From assembly GCA_009909035.1 (NCBI GenBank), contig JAAAOB010000141.1:62001-126000 (forward strand): a stretch of DNA of 64,000 bases, written 5' to 3'. This document shows, piece by piece, positions 16,909 to 26,257 of the stretch (the stretch's first letter is position 1; each line of letters starts with the position of its first letter). The stretch comes from Bacteroidota bacterium. GTDB lineage: Bacteria; Bacteroidota; Rhodothermia; Balneolales; Balneolaceae. The position numbers and the translations under genes are program-made. The notes beneath the pieces are model-generated. The model had not been told where the DNA came from. It made no database searches and saw nothing but the letters and a program-made list of their open reading frames with translations.

Positions 16909-17424
16909 TCAATTCCGGAGTTCGGGTCCGTTATCCGAGGATGGCCCGGTTGGCGGCCGGTCGTCGGACCTCATCTCCTCAAAAATTTTATACCTTGTCT
17001 CTGCCATTCCCAGTTTTTTGTATGTTTTCTGAGCCACAAGATTCTCTTTTTCAACGTAGAGCCGAAAACCGCAAACACCGGAGGATTGGGCGGCCTGCTG
17101 CTTCACATGGTGGTACATCGTACGATAAACACCCATTCGCCGGAATTCCTTAATCACAAAAACACTTTGAATCCACCAAAACAGCCCGTTTCGCCAGTCG
17201 CTCCACTCATTCGTTACCATCAGCGAGCCAATTACGGTCTCTTCCGTCTCGGCGACAAGATAAAATCCGTGTTCAGGGTGATTAAACAAAGCATTTACAC
17301 CGGGTTCAATCTTTTCCCGATCAAGCCGCTTATTCTCTGTTTCCATCGCCATTGCGATATTAAATTCTACGATTGATTGAGCATCTGATACGTCCGCCTT
17401 TCGCACCGTATATTTTTGTGCCAT
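16909..17424 (-). CDS. GNAT-family N-acetyltransferase
   Basis: 171 residues. Core GNAT fold with acetyl-CoA-binding motif A as VFVIKEFRRMGVYRTM (pyrophosphate loop RRMGVY in place of the usual RxxGxG/A), preceded by IGSLMVTNEW and followed by FRLYVEKENLVAQKTYKKLGM, the motif B region. The N-terminus YTVRKADVSDAQSIVEFN is standard. Acceptor unknown. The C-terminal 20 residues are polar and probably disordered. The 114 nt downstream hold the start of the secreted-protein gene. Confidence 0.85.
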   Translation of the reverse strand: MAQKYTVRKADVSDAQSIVEFNIAMAMETENKRLDREKIEPGVNALFNHPEHGFYLVAETEETVIGSLMVTNEWSDWRNGLFWWIQSVFVIKEFRRMGVYRTMYHHVKQQAAQSSGVCGFRLYVEKENLVAQKTYKKLGMAETRYKIFEEMRSDDRPPTGPSSDNGPELRN

Positions 17425-17520
17425 GATCTATGAATCGATTTGAGTTTTATTTTAGTTACTTATTCACAAAACTGTCCAAAGCTTTAAAAAAATTTTGAAA
17501 AAAGTTAGAATACCTGAATA

Positions 17521-17630
17521 TGATCGGCTGTTCTTTTCGCAGATTATCGCTGAGTTTCACGCAGATGTGCGCAGATTATCTGCGAGAATCAGCGAATGTA
17601 TCCGCGTAACTCTGCGATAAATAAGCAGGG
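17521..17630. repeat. CGCAGA-rich interspersed inverted repeat
   Basis: TCGCTGAGTTTCACGCAGAT pairs with ATCTGCGAGAATCAGCGA, followed by ATCCGCGTAACTCTGCG. Related copies occur at about 31248-31300 and 32020-32070 (CTCGCAGAGTTACGCGGATG). Intergenic, no coding capacity. Confidence 0.6.
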
Positions 17631-17701
17631 AATCTTTTTTTGACTTGTAAAATTTTCGATTCTGAATAAACAGAAGTAAAGGTTTTTAAGGAACTCACGA
17701 A

Positions 17702-18205
17702 ATGTTTTGGACAGTTCTGACTTATTCATGCTCATATATAAAGAATCTATTTCTGATGACTCTGCTGATAAGCCTTTCCGTCGTATTATCTTCATTTGGG
17801 ATGGAATCAGCAACTTCTGACTCTATTTCATTTACGCTGGAAGACTACCGCTGGAAAAACCGGGTCATCATACTGTTATCGGACGATAAGAAAAACGATG
17901 ATTACCGCCAACAAGTCGATCAGCTGTACAAAAACAGTGTAGGCGTCAAAGAGAGGGATCTGCGTATAGTTTCAGTATTTGATAAAGGCGCTTCGAACCT
18001 GGATGGCAAACAAATTACCGTGGAGAGTGCGCAAAAAATCCAAGAAACCTACGGGGATGAAAAAGACAGCTTCTTGTTTTTGCTGATTGGCAAAGACGGG
18101 GGTATTAAAATCAGGGCCGATCACGCCGTATCTGTCGACCATATCTTTGAGCGCATTGACAGCATGCCGATGAGACAGCGGGAAATGAAGAACAAATACG
18201 AATAG
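17702..18205 (+). CDS. DUF4174 domain protein, exported
   Basis: 167 residues from ATG 17702 with AAGGA 10 nt upstream. N-terminal hydrophobic segment NLFLMTLLISLSVVLSSF is a signal peptide or anchor, then a DUF4174-type domain: LEDYRWKNRVIILLS, a variable middle, FLFLLIGKDGGIKIR, and IFERIDSMPMRQREM at the C-terminus. DUF4174 is thioredoxin-like in fold, but I see no CxxC here. Function unknown. A second ATG at 17756 would shorten the leader without losing the hydrophobic stretch. Confidence 0.75.
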   Translation: MFWTVLTYSCSYIKNLFLMTLLISLSVVLSSFGMESATSDSISFTLEDYRWKNRVIILLSDDKKNDDYRQQVDQLYKNSVGVKERDLRIVSVFDKGASNLDGKQITVESAQKIQETYGDEKDSFLFLLIGKDGGIKIRADHAVSVDHIFERIDSMPMRQREMKNKYE

Positions 18206-18251
18206 TGCTGAAAATGATTTCTCCTGTATTATGAATCAGGTATTACATTTT

Positions 18252-18476
18252 CTATTCTTCCTCAAGATCCTCCAGAATGCGCCTGATCTGTTTATGAGCA
18301 TATGTTTCCAGGTTCTCTTCACGGCTTGTTAAAAAGCGTATAAGATGCTCAATACGTTCATAATATTTAAGATCCTTCTCCCTGATCTCCTTCAGAAACC
18401 GTTCTCTTTCCTCGGGAGGTTTTGAGAATATTTTTTCCGTTAGTTTTTCATACCTAAGCATCTGATCGTCATCCAT
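18252..18476 (-). CDS. small charged helical protein, unknown
   Basis: 74 residues, almost entirely helical and rich in Glu, Arg and Lys (EKIFSKPPEERERFLKEIR). No signal peptide or membrane helix. The stop is 46 nt past the convergent DUF4174 gene. The PPEERERFL segment recalls short N-terminal helices of some kinase-associated proteins, but that is too weak for a call. Confidence 0.45.
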   Translation of the reverse strand: MDDDQMLRYEKLTEKIFSKPPEERERFLKEIREKDLKYYERIEHLIRFLTSREENLETYAHKQIRRILEDLEEE

Positions 18477-18543
18477 AGCAAACGGTTGTTCACAATTTTT
18501 TGGAATTACGCCGCTACTATTGTAAGCGTTAAGAGGAGCAGAA

Positions 18544-18612
18544 ATGTATCAAAAAGATTATTTTAGAGTCACGATAGAATATATTGACGGCCATACGATC
18601 TCCCGGCCTTAG
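18544..18612 (+). CDS. 22-codon ORF with strong Shine-Dalgarno
   Basis: ATG at 18544 preceded by AAGAGGAG at 6 nt. Encodes MYQKDYFRVTIEYIDGHTIS, then RP and TAG; the stop overlaps the 3' end of the convergent HD-domain gene by 4 nt. Could be a small peptide gene or the stub of a truncated gene. No similarity recognised. Confidence 0.3.
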   Translation: MYQKDYFRVTIEYIDGHTISRP

Positions 18613-19247
18613 CTGCTGATTTCATCCGAGAGCTGTTGCAGAAATTGGCGCATATAGAGAGTTCGCTTGCCGGCCATTGCCCGGGCGGAGTCGGTGTGCA
18701 TTGTCTTCGGCAGCTTCAATAGTTTTGTGTAAAAATGATCGATCGTCCACTGCCTGTCATCGTACTCTCTGTTCTCACCAAAGGGGTCGCGGGGATGGTA
18801 AAACGCGCTGCCCATCTGTCCGCCGATGGCAAAACAGCGTGCGATGCCGATTGCTCCCAGTGCGTCAAGACGGTCGGCATCCTGCACAATCTTTGCTTCG
18901 GGTGTTTTGGGCTGAATACCTGCGGAGAAGCTGTGAGCCTCAATGGCGTGAGCTACAGCAGGGTGCTTACTTTTTGAAAGGCTGGTTTCGGAAAGAATCT
19001 CCACTGCTTTCTGAGCGGCCAGGGTAGAGGCCGTTTTCCGTTCAGGGTGATCTTTAGGTAATACAACACAGTCATGCAGCCATGCAGCAGGCATCACAAT
19101 TTCCATGTCGGCCTGCTCTGCCTTCGCTATTTCGCGTGCACTCTTCACAACCCGTTCAATGTGAGCCAGGTCGTGGGCCGAATCTGCCCCCTTTTGATTG
19201 ATAATCCATTGACGGCAATGGGTTTCAATCTCCCGTAATCGATCCAT
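18609..19247 (-). CDS. HD-domain phosphohydrolase
   Basis: 212 residues. Metal-binding HD superfamily residues: H25 and H29 in SAHDLAHIERV, the HD pair in AAWLHDCVVLP (58-59), and DADRLDALGAIG toward the middle. These fit small HD proteins such as YedJ, which hydrolyse nucleotides or other phosphate esters with a divalent metal. Cytoplasmic, no other domain. Substrate not determinable. Upstream lies a repeat-rich gap, so probably transcribed alone. Confidence 0.82.
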   Translation of the reverse strand: MDRLREIETHCRQWIINQKGADSAHDLAHIERVVKSAREIAKAEQADMEIVMPAAWLHDCVVLPKDHPERKTASTLAAQKAVEILSETSLSKSKHPAVAHAIEAHSFSAGIQPKTPEAKIVQDADRLDALGAIGIARCFAIGGQMGSAFYHPRDPFGENREYDDRQWTIDHFYTKLLKLPKTMHTDSARAMAGKRTLYMRQFLQQLSDEISS

Positions 19248-19616
19248 CTGTTAATTTTTTTAAGGGGTTTAATTCCGATGCTGTCCAAAAGGGTGATAAC
19301 CCGTACTTTCTGAGTGTCGAGCTGCCCTGAACTTGGTTCAGAAACTTAACGAATAATACCCCTCCCCCAGCCGGCCGGCGGGGTACTCCTCTCAAGAGGC
19401 TGTGAAAAAATAGAACAACAAGCATTGCAAACACCCGCTATGTGGGCCTCGAAGGCACGGCTACACAAAGATTTCACGAAGGTTATTTCATTGATAGTAT
19501 TTCACTTCGTGCACCTTCGTGACTTTGCGTCCTCGTGGCAAAAACAACTGGCTGATATACTTGACTATGTATTTCCTCACAGCCTCTCAAGAGAAGACTG
19601 GTTTCAGGTAGTTCCT
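19248..19616. other. gene-free gap with one repeat element
   Basis: 369 bases between the HD gene and the rhodanese gene. Mostly occupied by the MITE-like element described at 19396-19586; the remainder shows no ORF, promoter or terminator that I can defend. Confidence 0.5.
19396..19586. repeat. MITE-like element with GAGGCTGTGA terminal inverted repeats
   Basis: Ten-base perfect termini (GAGGCTGTGA ... TCACAGCCTC) enclose a 191-bp segment holding CACGAAGGTTATTT and its near-inverse CACCTTCGTGA. The inner motif recurs at 54782-54872. No transposase nearby. Confidence 0.5.
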
Positions 19617-20531
19617 TTACCGGCTTACGGTTGCCTCCTCGCGGTTTCCATAATCTGCCCAGGATCCTTCATACGGCCGTACCGAATCGTACCCCATCAG
19701 CCGAAGCGTGAAATAGGTGTGCGAACCCCGAACGTTCGTGTGGCAGTGCGGAATTACCTCTTTATCGGGTGTAATACCGACCGACGTGTACATCTCCTGG
19801 ATATCTGATGCCGGCCGGAAGTACGGGATTCCGTCGGACTCCAGTACACTACTCCATTCCAGGTGTACGGCATTCGGGATATGACCGCTTTTTTCAGCAC
19901 GTTCATCTTCACCGGAATATTCCGCTTCCGATCGCGTATCAACTATCACCTTATCCGCTGCCTGGGAGGCGGCCATTACGTACTCAAAATCACAAGATAG
20001 CCCCTCTTTGAGGTTTACGGTAAATGTACCGGGTCCGGGTTCTGCCGGCTCCTCAGCCAGCGGATATCCCTGTTCCTGCCACGCCTGAATGCCTCCGTTC
20101 AACACGGATGCATTTGAAAAGCCGTAGTAATCCAATGCATAAAAGAGTCGCGCGGCCGAAAGTGCATTCCCGGTGTCGTAAATAACCACGCGGCTGTCGT
20201 TATCAAGGCCAAGACCCCGCATCAACTCTCCGAACCGGTCTGGGCCTGTCAGGTAATACTCAATTGGGTGATCCGGATCAATTAGCGATGAAACCGCCGG
20301 GAAATGCACCGCACCGGCTATCACGCTATCTTGAATCTCATCCCTGGCATCAATCAGGAGCGGTGGATTATCGCCGGTCAGTTCTTCCTGCAGATCATCA
20401 GCTGTCACCAGCAGATGAGCATTCGGGTACGTCTCCGGCCTATCCGTCGTCAGTTCAGTCTGTTCATCAGCTGAACAGCCGGCAAGGATTACTAAAAACA
20501 GAACAAGGAAAGAGAGTAGATTTTGTTTCAT
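19617..20531 (-). CDS. tandem rhodanese sulfurtransferase lipoprotein
   Basis: 304 residues from ATG 20531, preferred over the track's 20609 because it begins a lipoprotein signal peptide (LLSFLVLFLVILAGC, lipobox LAGC). Two rhodanese domains: the first (LLIDARDEIQDSVIAGAVHFP) has VIYDTGNALS at the active-site position and lacks Cys; the second (KVIVDTRSEAEYSG) carries the catalytic Cys in HCHTNVRGS. This is the usual inactive/active arrangement of thiosulfate/3-mercaptopyruvate sulfurtransferases. Cell-envelope anchored, so it probably handles sulfane sulfur or thiosulfate outside the cytoplasm. Confidence 0.87.
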   Translation of the reverse strand: MKQNLLSFLVLFLVILAGCSADEQTELTTDRPETYPNAHLLVTADDLQEELTGDNPPLLIDARDEIQDSVIAGAVHFPAVSSLIDPDHPIEYYLTGPDRFGELMRGLGLDNDSRVVIYDTGNALSAARLFYALDYYGFSNASVLNGGIQAWQEQGYPLAEEPAEPGPGTFTVNLKEGLSCDFEYVMAASQAADKVIVDTRSEAEYSGEDERAEKSGHIPNAVHLEWSSVLESDGIPYFRPASDIQEMYTSVGITPDKEVIPHCHTNVRGSHTYFTLRLMGYDSVRPYEGSWADYGNREEATVSR

Positions 20532-20738
20532 TAGGATGGTGGTTAGGGTTATAGAATTATTCATAATCGGTTTGATTCCTGAAGGGTAAAGGAATGAGGC
20601 TGCAAACAAAAGCCATTATCCTGGAACATGTAAGCGGAATTTCTCTGGTTAGATAATACAAAAATTCTGCTTCGGTCACTACTGTATGCTGGACAGTTGC
20701 ACAGAAACTATTTTCTTGGGAATGCGTACTGAGGCCGG

Positions 20739-21656
20739 TTACCCGGCATTCTGTTTAGTGAAGTCATATATGATGCGGGAAATTTCAGCACCCACTTCTA
20801 CACTGCGCTCTTCATCCGGCACGTTTTTCGATAAATAGACCAAAATATAGGATTGCCCACCGGGCAGCGAAACAATTCCGGAGTCGTGTCTCACGCCGGT
20901 TATAAACCCGGATTTACTTGCCACAACGGCATCCTCCGGCAGATTGCCCCCAATGATGTCTTTGTAGAACTGTTCCTTCATAATCTCGATCATCTGCCGG
21001 CTGGCCTCTTCGTTAACCGCCTCTCCTTCGGCAATACGCTCCAGGATAACCGCCAGGTCGCGGGCCGTGGTGCGGTTACTTAATCCGCGCTCATACGCTT
21101 TCATATCGTACACTCCACGCAGCACGTTGATATTTTCAGCACCAAGTTCGCGCATGGTCTCTGTTGTATTTTCAGCTCCCACCAGCTGAATCATCAGGTT
21201 GGTGGCAATATTGCTGCTGTAGGTAATCATGGCGTGTGTAAGATCGTAGATGGTTGCCATCTCGCCCACTTTGCGCTCAAAGGGATCATCCGCGTTCGGA
21301 TCCAGCTCCAGGGAGAATTCGGAGCTGTCAACAATGCTGTAGAACGTGTTTTCGATGCGGATGGAATCATCGATGGAAAATCTATCCTCTTCAGCCTGTT
21401 TAAATACTTCAATCATCACGGGCGTTTTCATCGTGCTGGCCGCGTGAAATACCGTGTCCGGGTTGATCGTGATTTGACGGCTTTCATCCTTCAGATCTTT
21501 AAAAAAGATCGCATAGGTACCCGGCTCATCGTCCAGTATGGAGGTGATCTCCGACCTCAGCTCTTCAACGGTAGCAGGTTCGTCGGAACAGCTTGTCATC
21601 CAGAGGCTGGAAGAGAGGATCAATAAAATTAATGTGTTAAAATGCAGCTCTTTCAT
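20739..21656 (-). CDS. class A beta-lactamase-like serine hydrolase lipoprotein
   Basis: 305 residues from ATG 21656, chosen because it begins the lipoprotein signal (NTLILLILSSSLWMTSC). Serine beta-lactamase/penicillin-binding fold: catalytic STMK in FHAASTMKTPVM, YSSN in place of SDN, and KSG in ASKSGFITG. The omega-loop Glu motif of true class A enzymes is not obvious (VYDMKAYERGLSNRTTA). Either a chromosomal beta-lactamase or a related hydrolase; sequence alone does not settle which. Alone between two intergenic gaps. Confidence 0.78.
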   Translation of the reverse strand: MKELHFNTLILLILSSSLWMTSCSDEPATVEELRSEITSILDDEPGTYAIFFKDLKDESRQITINPDTVFHAASTMKTPVMIEVFKQAEEDRFSIDDSIRIENTFYSIVDSSEFSLELDPNADDPFERKVGEMATIYDLTHAMITYSSNIATNLMIQLVGAENTTETMRELGAENINVLRGVYDMKAYERGLSNRTTARDLAVILERIAEGEAVNEEASRQMIEIMKEQFYKDIIGGNLPEDAVVASKSGFITGVRHDSGIVSLPGGQSYILVYLSKNVPDEERSVEVGAEISRIIYDFTKQNAG

Positions 21657-21788
21657 ATTGACAGACATGTGGTCGTCATTTTTGGTTTAATTCATCAGAC
21701 CTGTGAGCTATCCATGATAGTTCATCATCTTTGCCTTAAGGCCGTTTACATATGATAGTAACCACGTAAATAAAAATCTATTAACCAT

Positions 21789-21816
21789 AAAAAAAGCCCC
21801 GAATACACGAGGCTTT
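21789..21816 (-). terminator. intrinsic terminator of the susCD operon
   Basis: On the minus strand: AAAGCCTCG, loop TGTATT, CGGGGCTTTTTTT. Thirty-two nt past the susD stop. Confidence 0.75.
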
Positions 21817-21847
21817 GATATCATTGGTTACGTTTTAAAAAAGTGAG

Positions 21848-23191
21848 TTACTCCGTAGGGTAGCCGGGGTTCTGTTCCAGCACTTCGGAGATTTGAAGTT
21901 CTTCCCTTGGAATAGGAAATACTTTCCTGAAATCTTCTCTGCCAAGAACAGCGTTGAGCCTGTCGAGCCGCACAAGGTCAAAAAACCTGTGGCCCTCGTA
22001 ATGAAGTTCCGCTCTGCGCTCCTGAAGAAGTGCATCAACGTACTCCTCCTCCGTTGTAAACGGGCCCACGTCGTCAAGCCCCGCACGATTCCTGATTACA
22101 TTGATATCATCCGTACCCGCATCCGGATCATTCGTGCTAAAAACTGCCGCTTCCGATCGAATAAGGTAGAGTTCTCCGAGCCGTAGCACTTTCATATTAT
22201 TGGCGTTATCGGAGTTTGACCATTTAAGTGACCTGTCGCTATTTCGGCTAAAAGAGAAAAGGTCGGCTCGTTCATCACCTTCCTCAAACGACTCTATGAG
22301 AGACGGATCGACATTATATTCATCCCGCTGGAACATAAACGTGAAGTAATCACTCTGATCCTGGTCTGTAAACACAAGGTCAAAAATCGATTCGCTCGTT
22401 GTACTTGTAGTCAAAAAGAGATCGTCCACATCTTCTACCAGCACAAATCCGCCATTTTCAATCACATCATTTGCATCATTGAATGCATCTGTGTAGTTGC
22501 CGGCATAGAGGTGTACTCGCGCACGAAGTGCAACGGCAGGCCAATAGCTCAGGCGGGTATTATCTTCAAACCCGGCAAGCAAGGAGATTGCCGTATCCAG
22601 GTCATCTAAAATCAGCTGGTAGGTATCAGCCACTGAACTCCTTGGCAGATCGGGAATAAGATTAAAATCGTTATTCTCGATCGGCTCCTCAAGCAGCGGG
22701 ACACCAAAGGCTGAGCTTGTATCAAAGTGGTATCCATAAACCCTGAGAAGGTCGAAATAGGCAAGAGCGCGGACGGCATGAGCCTCCCCGATCACCTGGT
22801 CTCGAGTTGAAAAAGCTTCATCCTCGATGCCCGGAACTTCAGTAATCAACTGGTTGGCGATATTCACCACCCGGTAGATATCGACCCAGGCATTCCCCAC
22901 CCAGTTATTGGTGATTGGGAAGTTCCCGGAATCGACTTCTAATTGTGAGTCAAAAAATCCCTGGTAACGCGCATTATCTGACGCCAGATCGTTATTCAGG
23001 GTGTACTCAATGCCGTAGTAGTCGCCATCCTGCATATTGGAATAGGCACCGAGAAGAATGGCTTCAGCGGAGGCTCCGTCCACAAGTGCTGTTTCGGCAG
23101 CAAGGGATGTTTCAGGATCCGTATCCAGTACGTCGCACGACGCAATCAATATTGCCAGCAGTGTAAAAAGTGTAATATATAAGGTTCTCAT
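21848..23191 (-). CDS. SusD/RagB-family nutrient-binding outer-membrane lipoprotein
   Basis: 447 residues from ATG 23191 (track start 23200 is less likely). Lipoprotein signal LFTLLAILIASC. SusD family features: N-terminal DVLDTDPETS, the TPR-like helices (YRVVNIANQLITEV, GEAHAVRALAYFDLLRVYG), YQLILDDLDTAISLL, and the C-terminal RRAELHYEGHRFFDLVRL typical of RagB/SusD. It caps the SusC channel at the cell surface and hands over the bound ligand. Follows susC by 12 nt in one operon. No glycoside hydrolase or sigma/anti-sigma pair is adjacent, so the ligand could be a glycan, peptide or other compound. Confidence 0.93.
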   Translation of the reverse strand: MRTLYITLFTLLAILIASCDVLDTDPETSLAAETALVDGASAEAILLGAYSNMQDGDYYGIEYTLNNDLASDNARYQGFFDSQLEVDSGNFPITNNWVGNAWVDIYRVVNIANQLITEVPGIEDEAFSTRDQVIGEAHAVRALAYFDLLRVYGYHFDTSSAFGVPLLEEPIENNDFNLIPDLPRSSVADTYQLILDDLDTAISLLAGFEDNTRLSYWPAVALRARVHLYAGNYTDAFNDANDVIENGGFVLVEDVDDLFLTTSTTSESIFDLVFTDQDQSDYFTFMFQRDEYNVDPSLIESFEEGDERADLFSFSRNSDRSLKWSNSDNANNMKVLRLGELYLIRSEAAVFSTNDPDAGTDDINVIRNRAGLDDVGPFTTEEEYVDALLQERRAELHYEGHRFFDLVRLDRLNAVLGREDFRKVFPIPREELQISEVLEQNPGYPTE

Positions 23192-23203
23192 AGGTCCCAT
23201 TTT

Positions 23204-26200
23204 TTAAAATTCCAGATTGATGCCGAAAGAGATGGTTCGTACCTGCGGCATGGTTCCAAAATCGGACCCTGCAACAAGCGGGTTACGCGCGTTTTGATTT
23301 ACTTCCGGGTCCAGCCCTGAATAGTCCGTAAAGGTCAGCAGGTTTTGTCCCTGGCCGTACACCCGCAGTGAACTCATACCGAGCCGCTGGGTGAAATCGG
23401 GTGAGAAATTATACCCAAGCGTCAGTGTCTTCAGGCGCAGATAGGAGCCATCTTCCAGCCATCGTGTGGAGTACTCCCTCCAGTTGATGTTGGTTAGGGA
23501 AGCTCTTGGAATATCGGTTTCATCCCCTGGCTCCATCCATCGGTCATCGGCGCGTGTATGATTGTTACCATCCGGCAGCGGGAACCCGGTTCCGATCCGG
23601 CTCCATCCCAGGTTTTCATACGAGGCACGGCTGTGATTGAAAATATCGTTGCCGTACGTAAACTGGAACAACATGTTGAGATCAAACCCTTTGTAGTTTA
23701 TCGTGTTGCCAAATCCGCCAAAAAAATCGGGTTCTGCGTTTCCAACAATTCGTTTATCCCCGGAGTCGATCACGCCATCGCCGTTCAGGTCTACCCATCG
23801 AATATTACCTGTCTGGGGATCTACGCCATTTTGATCAATCAGGTTGAACGTTCCAATCGGCTCGCCTTCAGACAGGATGTGTGAATCGTTCAGCACCTGG
23901 TTGTCGACCTCAAGTTCTTCTACGGTGTTTCGAATAAATGAAATGTTGAAGCTTGACGTCCAGGAAAAATCCGACCGGGACAGTACCGCCCCGTTGATGC
24001 TGAACTCGAACCCTTTGTTCTGTACACGGCCGATGTTATCTGTCACGTTCGAAAAGCCCGAAACACCGGGAATAAGCCGGTTCAAAAGCAGATCATCGGT
24101 ATTCTTGATAAAGTAATCGGCGGTAAAGTTAATTCGGCCCTCAAACAGACCCACATCCACACCAAAATCGAGCTGCTCTGTACTCTCCCACGAAAGATCC
24201 GCATTACTGAGCTGCGTCGGTACGAGCGTTGGTGTATTTCGGTAGTCCGATACGCCAAACAGCCCGCGGGACGCAAAGTTTCCAATACCTTCCTGGTTTC
24301 CCGTTACCCCGAAACTGATTCGAGGCTTAAGCTCAGAGAATATTTCCTGGTCTTCCATAAACACTTCATTAGCCACGTTCCAGGCAATAGAACCGGATGG
24401 GAAAAATCCATACTGGAAATTATCCCCGAAGCGTGACGACCCGTCTACCCGCCCGGTGAACGTAAACAGGTAACGGTTATCGTAGGTGTAATTCCCCCTG
24501 AAATAGTACGAGGCCAGCCCCCAGCTTGTGCCCGACGTGGACGCTGCTGTAACCTGCGAGGCGACACTTAACTTCACGAACTGATCGCTCGGAAATCCCT
24601 GCGCGTTGATAGACGAGAAATCGCGGTTTGACTTTTGAAAAGAGGTCCCCAAAACACCGCTGAATTTATGTGATTCCGCAAAAGTTTCTGCATAGGAGAG
24701 GTAATTTTCGATCAGCCAGGTAAAATCCTGCGTGGTGCCGAATGTCCCAAACCCGTTCGCATTTGCATTCTGCGATTCCCTGGAGATGATGGGCGTGTAC
24801 GCCTCGTCCTCGAGATTGGTGTAATCTATATTCATGGAACTTCTCAGAGATATATTCTCTGTGATGTTTGCCACGCCAAAGATGGTTCCGATACCCCGCG
24901 TTGTTCTTGTAAAACGCTTGTACTCTTCACCGATCAATACCGGGTTATCGAGCATCCACCAGCCGAAATAGTTGAAGGGATCGGCATACGATCCATCCTC
25001 TTCAAACACCGGCATAAGCGGGTCTCCGGCAATCGAGTTAATAACAACGCCAAACAGCGAGTTATCGTTAATAACCCTGTCCTGGATTGTTCGGTTCAGC
25101 GTCAGGCTGGTCCCGAAGTCAAGCCAGTCGTTAATTTTTGTATCAAGGTTCAGGCGTCCGCTAATTCTTTCAAACCCGGTTCCAATCTGCGCCCCTTCCT
25201 GGTCGAAATAGGACAGAGAGGAGAAATACTGCGTGTTTTCGGAACCGCCGGACGCATTCAGCTCGTAATTATTTATCGGTGAGGTGCGGAATATCTCGTC
25301 GTACCAGTTGGTATTTTGCAGATCGGGGTTATTCGGATCGAATCCCCAGAGATTGGATACAAAATTTTCGGGATAACTTGTGCCCAAATCGCGGTTATCC
25401 TGCCGGGCCGCGTCATCCATCAAATTCAGAAATTCCTGCGATGAGTGCATATCAATGGTATTGGTCACTTCCTGAAACCCGGTGTACATACTGAACCCGA
25501 TCTTGGATTCACCGGCGCTTCCGCGCTTTGTTGAGATCAATACCACACCGTTCGCACCACGCGATCCGTAAATGGCTGTGGCGGATGCATCCTTCAGAAT
25601 TTCAATGGATTCAATATCATTGGGATTCAGATCGGCAAGCGAGTTTGTGGCCTGGCCGCCCGAAAAGAGGCCCGACAGATCCTCCGAAATTATCGGCACC
25701 CCGTCAATTACGTAGAGCGGCTGGCTGCTGGCAGTAAGCGATGTCTGCCCCCTGATATTCATGGTGATACCGGCACCGGGTGTGCCTGAGGGCGTGCTTA
25801 CAAATACGCCGGAAGCCCGGCCCTGCAGTGCGCCGTCGATACTGGCCACCGGCTGATTTTCAATTTCATCTCCCGATACACTGGCGATCGAACCTGTAAG
25901 GTCACTTCGTTCCTGTACTCCATACCCCACAACAACGAGTTCATCCAGCAGCTGGTCGTCAAGTTCCAGAACAATTGTATATTCTGTTCTCTCATCGACA
26001 ACGATTTCCTGCGTTTTATAACCAATAAAGGTTACCACAAGAACATCGCCCTGATCCGCTGTTAGGCTAAACTCGCCATTAATATCCGTTGACGTCCCGA
26101 CGTCCTGGCGATCAGAGATTACAACAGTTGCACCTACGAGCGGTTCTCCGCCCGTGTCGGTAACGGTTCCTGAAATCTGCTGCTGGGCAAATACATGACC

Positions 26201-26257
26201 CGCGGTCAGCAGGATCAGGAACTTGGTTAATAGAACGATTTTCGTAGAAGTTTGCAT
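23204..26257 (-). CDS. SusC/RagA-family TonB-linked outer-membrane transporter
   Basis: 1017 residues. Signal peptide ending HVFAQ, a carboxypeptidase-regulatory-like domain (QQISGTVTDTGGEPLVGATV, about 25-110), TonB-box-like region LDELVVVGYGVQ, plug domain (GSIASVSGDEIENQP to IYGSRGANGVVLISTKRG), then a 22-strand barrel ending FGINLEF with C-terminal Phe. Normal length. No N-terminal STN domain, so it does not itself signal through an anti-sigma factor. With SusD it imports a large ligand using TonB/ExbBD energy. Its upstream region (26258-26802) should hold the operon promoter. Confidence 0.95.
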   Translation of the reverse strand: MQTSTKIVLLTKFLILLTAGHVFAQQQISGTVTDTGGEPLVGATVVISDRQDVGTSTDINGEFSLTADQGDVLVVTFIGYKTQEIVVDERTEYTIVLELDDQLLDELVVVGYGVQERSDLTGSIASVSGDEIENQPVASIDGALQGRASGVFVSTPSGTPGAGITMNIRGQTSLTASSQPLYVIDGVPIISEDLSGLFSGGQATNSLADLNPNDIESIEILKDASATAIYGSRGANGVVLISTKRGSAGESKIGFSMYTGFQEVTNTIDMHSSQEFLNLMDDAARQDNRDLGTSYPENFVSNLWGFDPNNPDLQNTNWYDEIFRTSPINNYELNASGGSENTQYFSSLSYFDQEGAQIGTGFERISGRLNLDTKINDWLDFGTSLTLNRTIQDRVINDNSLFGVVINSIAGDPLMPVFEEDGSYADPFNYFGWWMLDNPVLIGEEYKRFTRTTRGIGTIFGVANITENISLRSSMNIDYTNLEDEAYTPIISRESQNANANGFGTFGTTQDFTWLIENYLSYAETFAESHKFSGVLGTSFQKSNRDFSSINAQGFPSDQFVKLSVASQVTAASTSGTSWGLASYYFRGNYTYDNRYLFTFTGRVDGSSRFGDNFQYGFFPSGSIAWNVANEVFMEDQEIFSELKPRISFGVTGNQEGIGNFASRGLFGVSDYRNTPTLVPTQLSNADLSWESTEQLDFGVDVGLFEGRINFTADYFIKNTDDLLLNRLIPGVSGFSNVTDNIGRVQNKGFEFSINGAVLSRSDFSWTSSFNISFIRNTVEELEVDNQVLNDSHILSEGEPIGTFNLIDQNGVDPQTGNIRWVDLNGDGVIDSGDKRIVGNAEPDFFGGFGNTINYKGFDLNMLFQFTYGNDIFNHSRASYENLGWSRIGTGFPLPDGNNHTRADDRWMEPGDETDIPRASLTNINWREYSTRWLEDGSYLRLKTLTLGYNFSPDFTQRLGMSSLRVYGQGQNLLTFTDYSGLDPEVNQNARNPLVAGSDFGTMPQVRTISFGINLEF

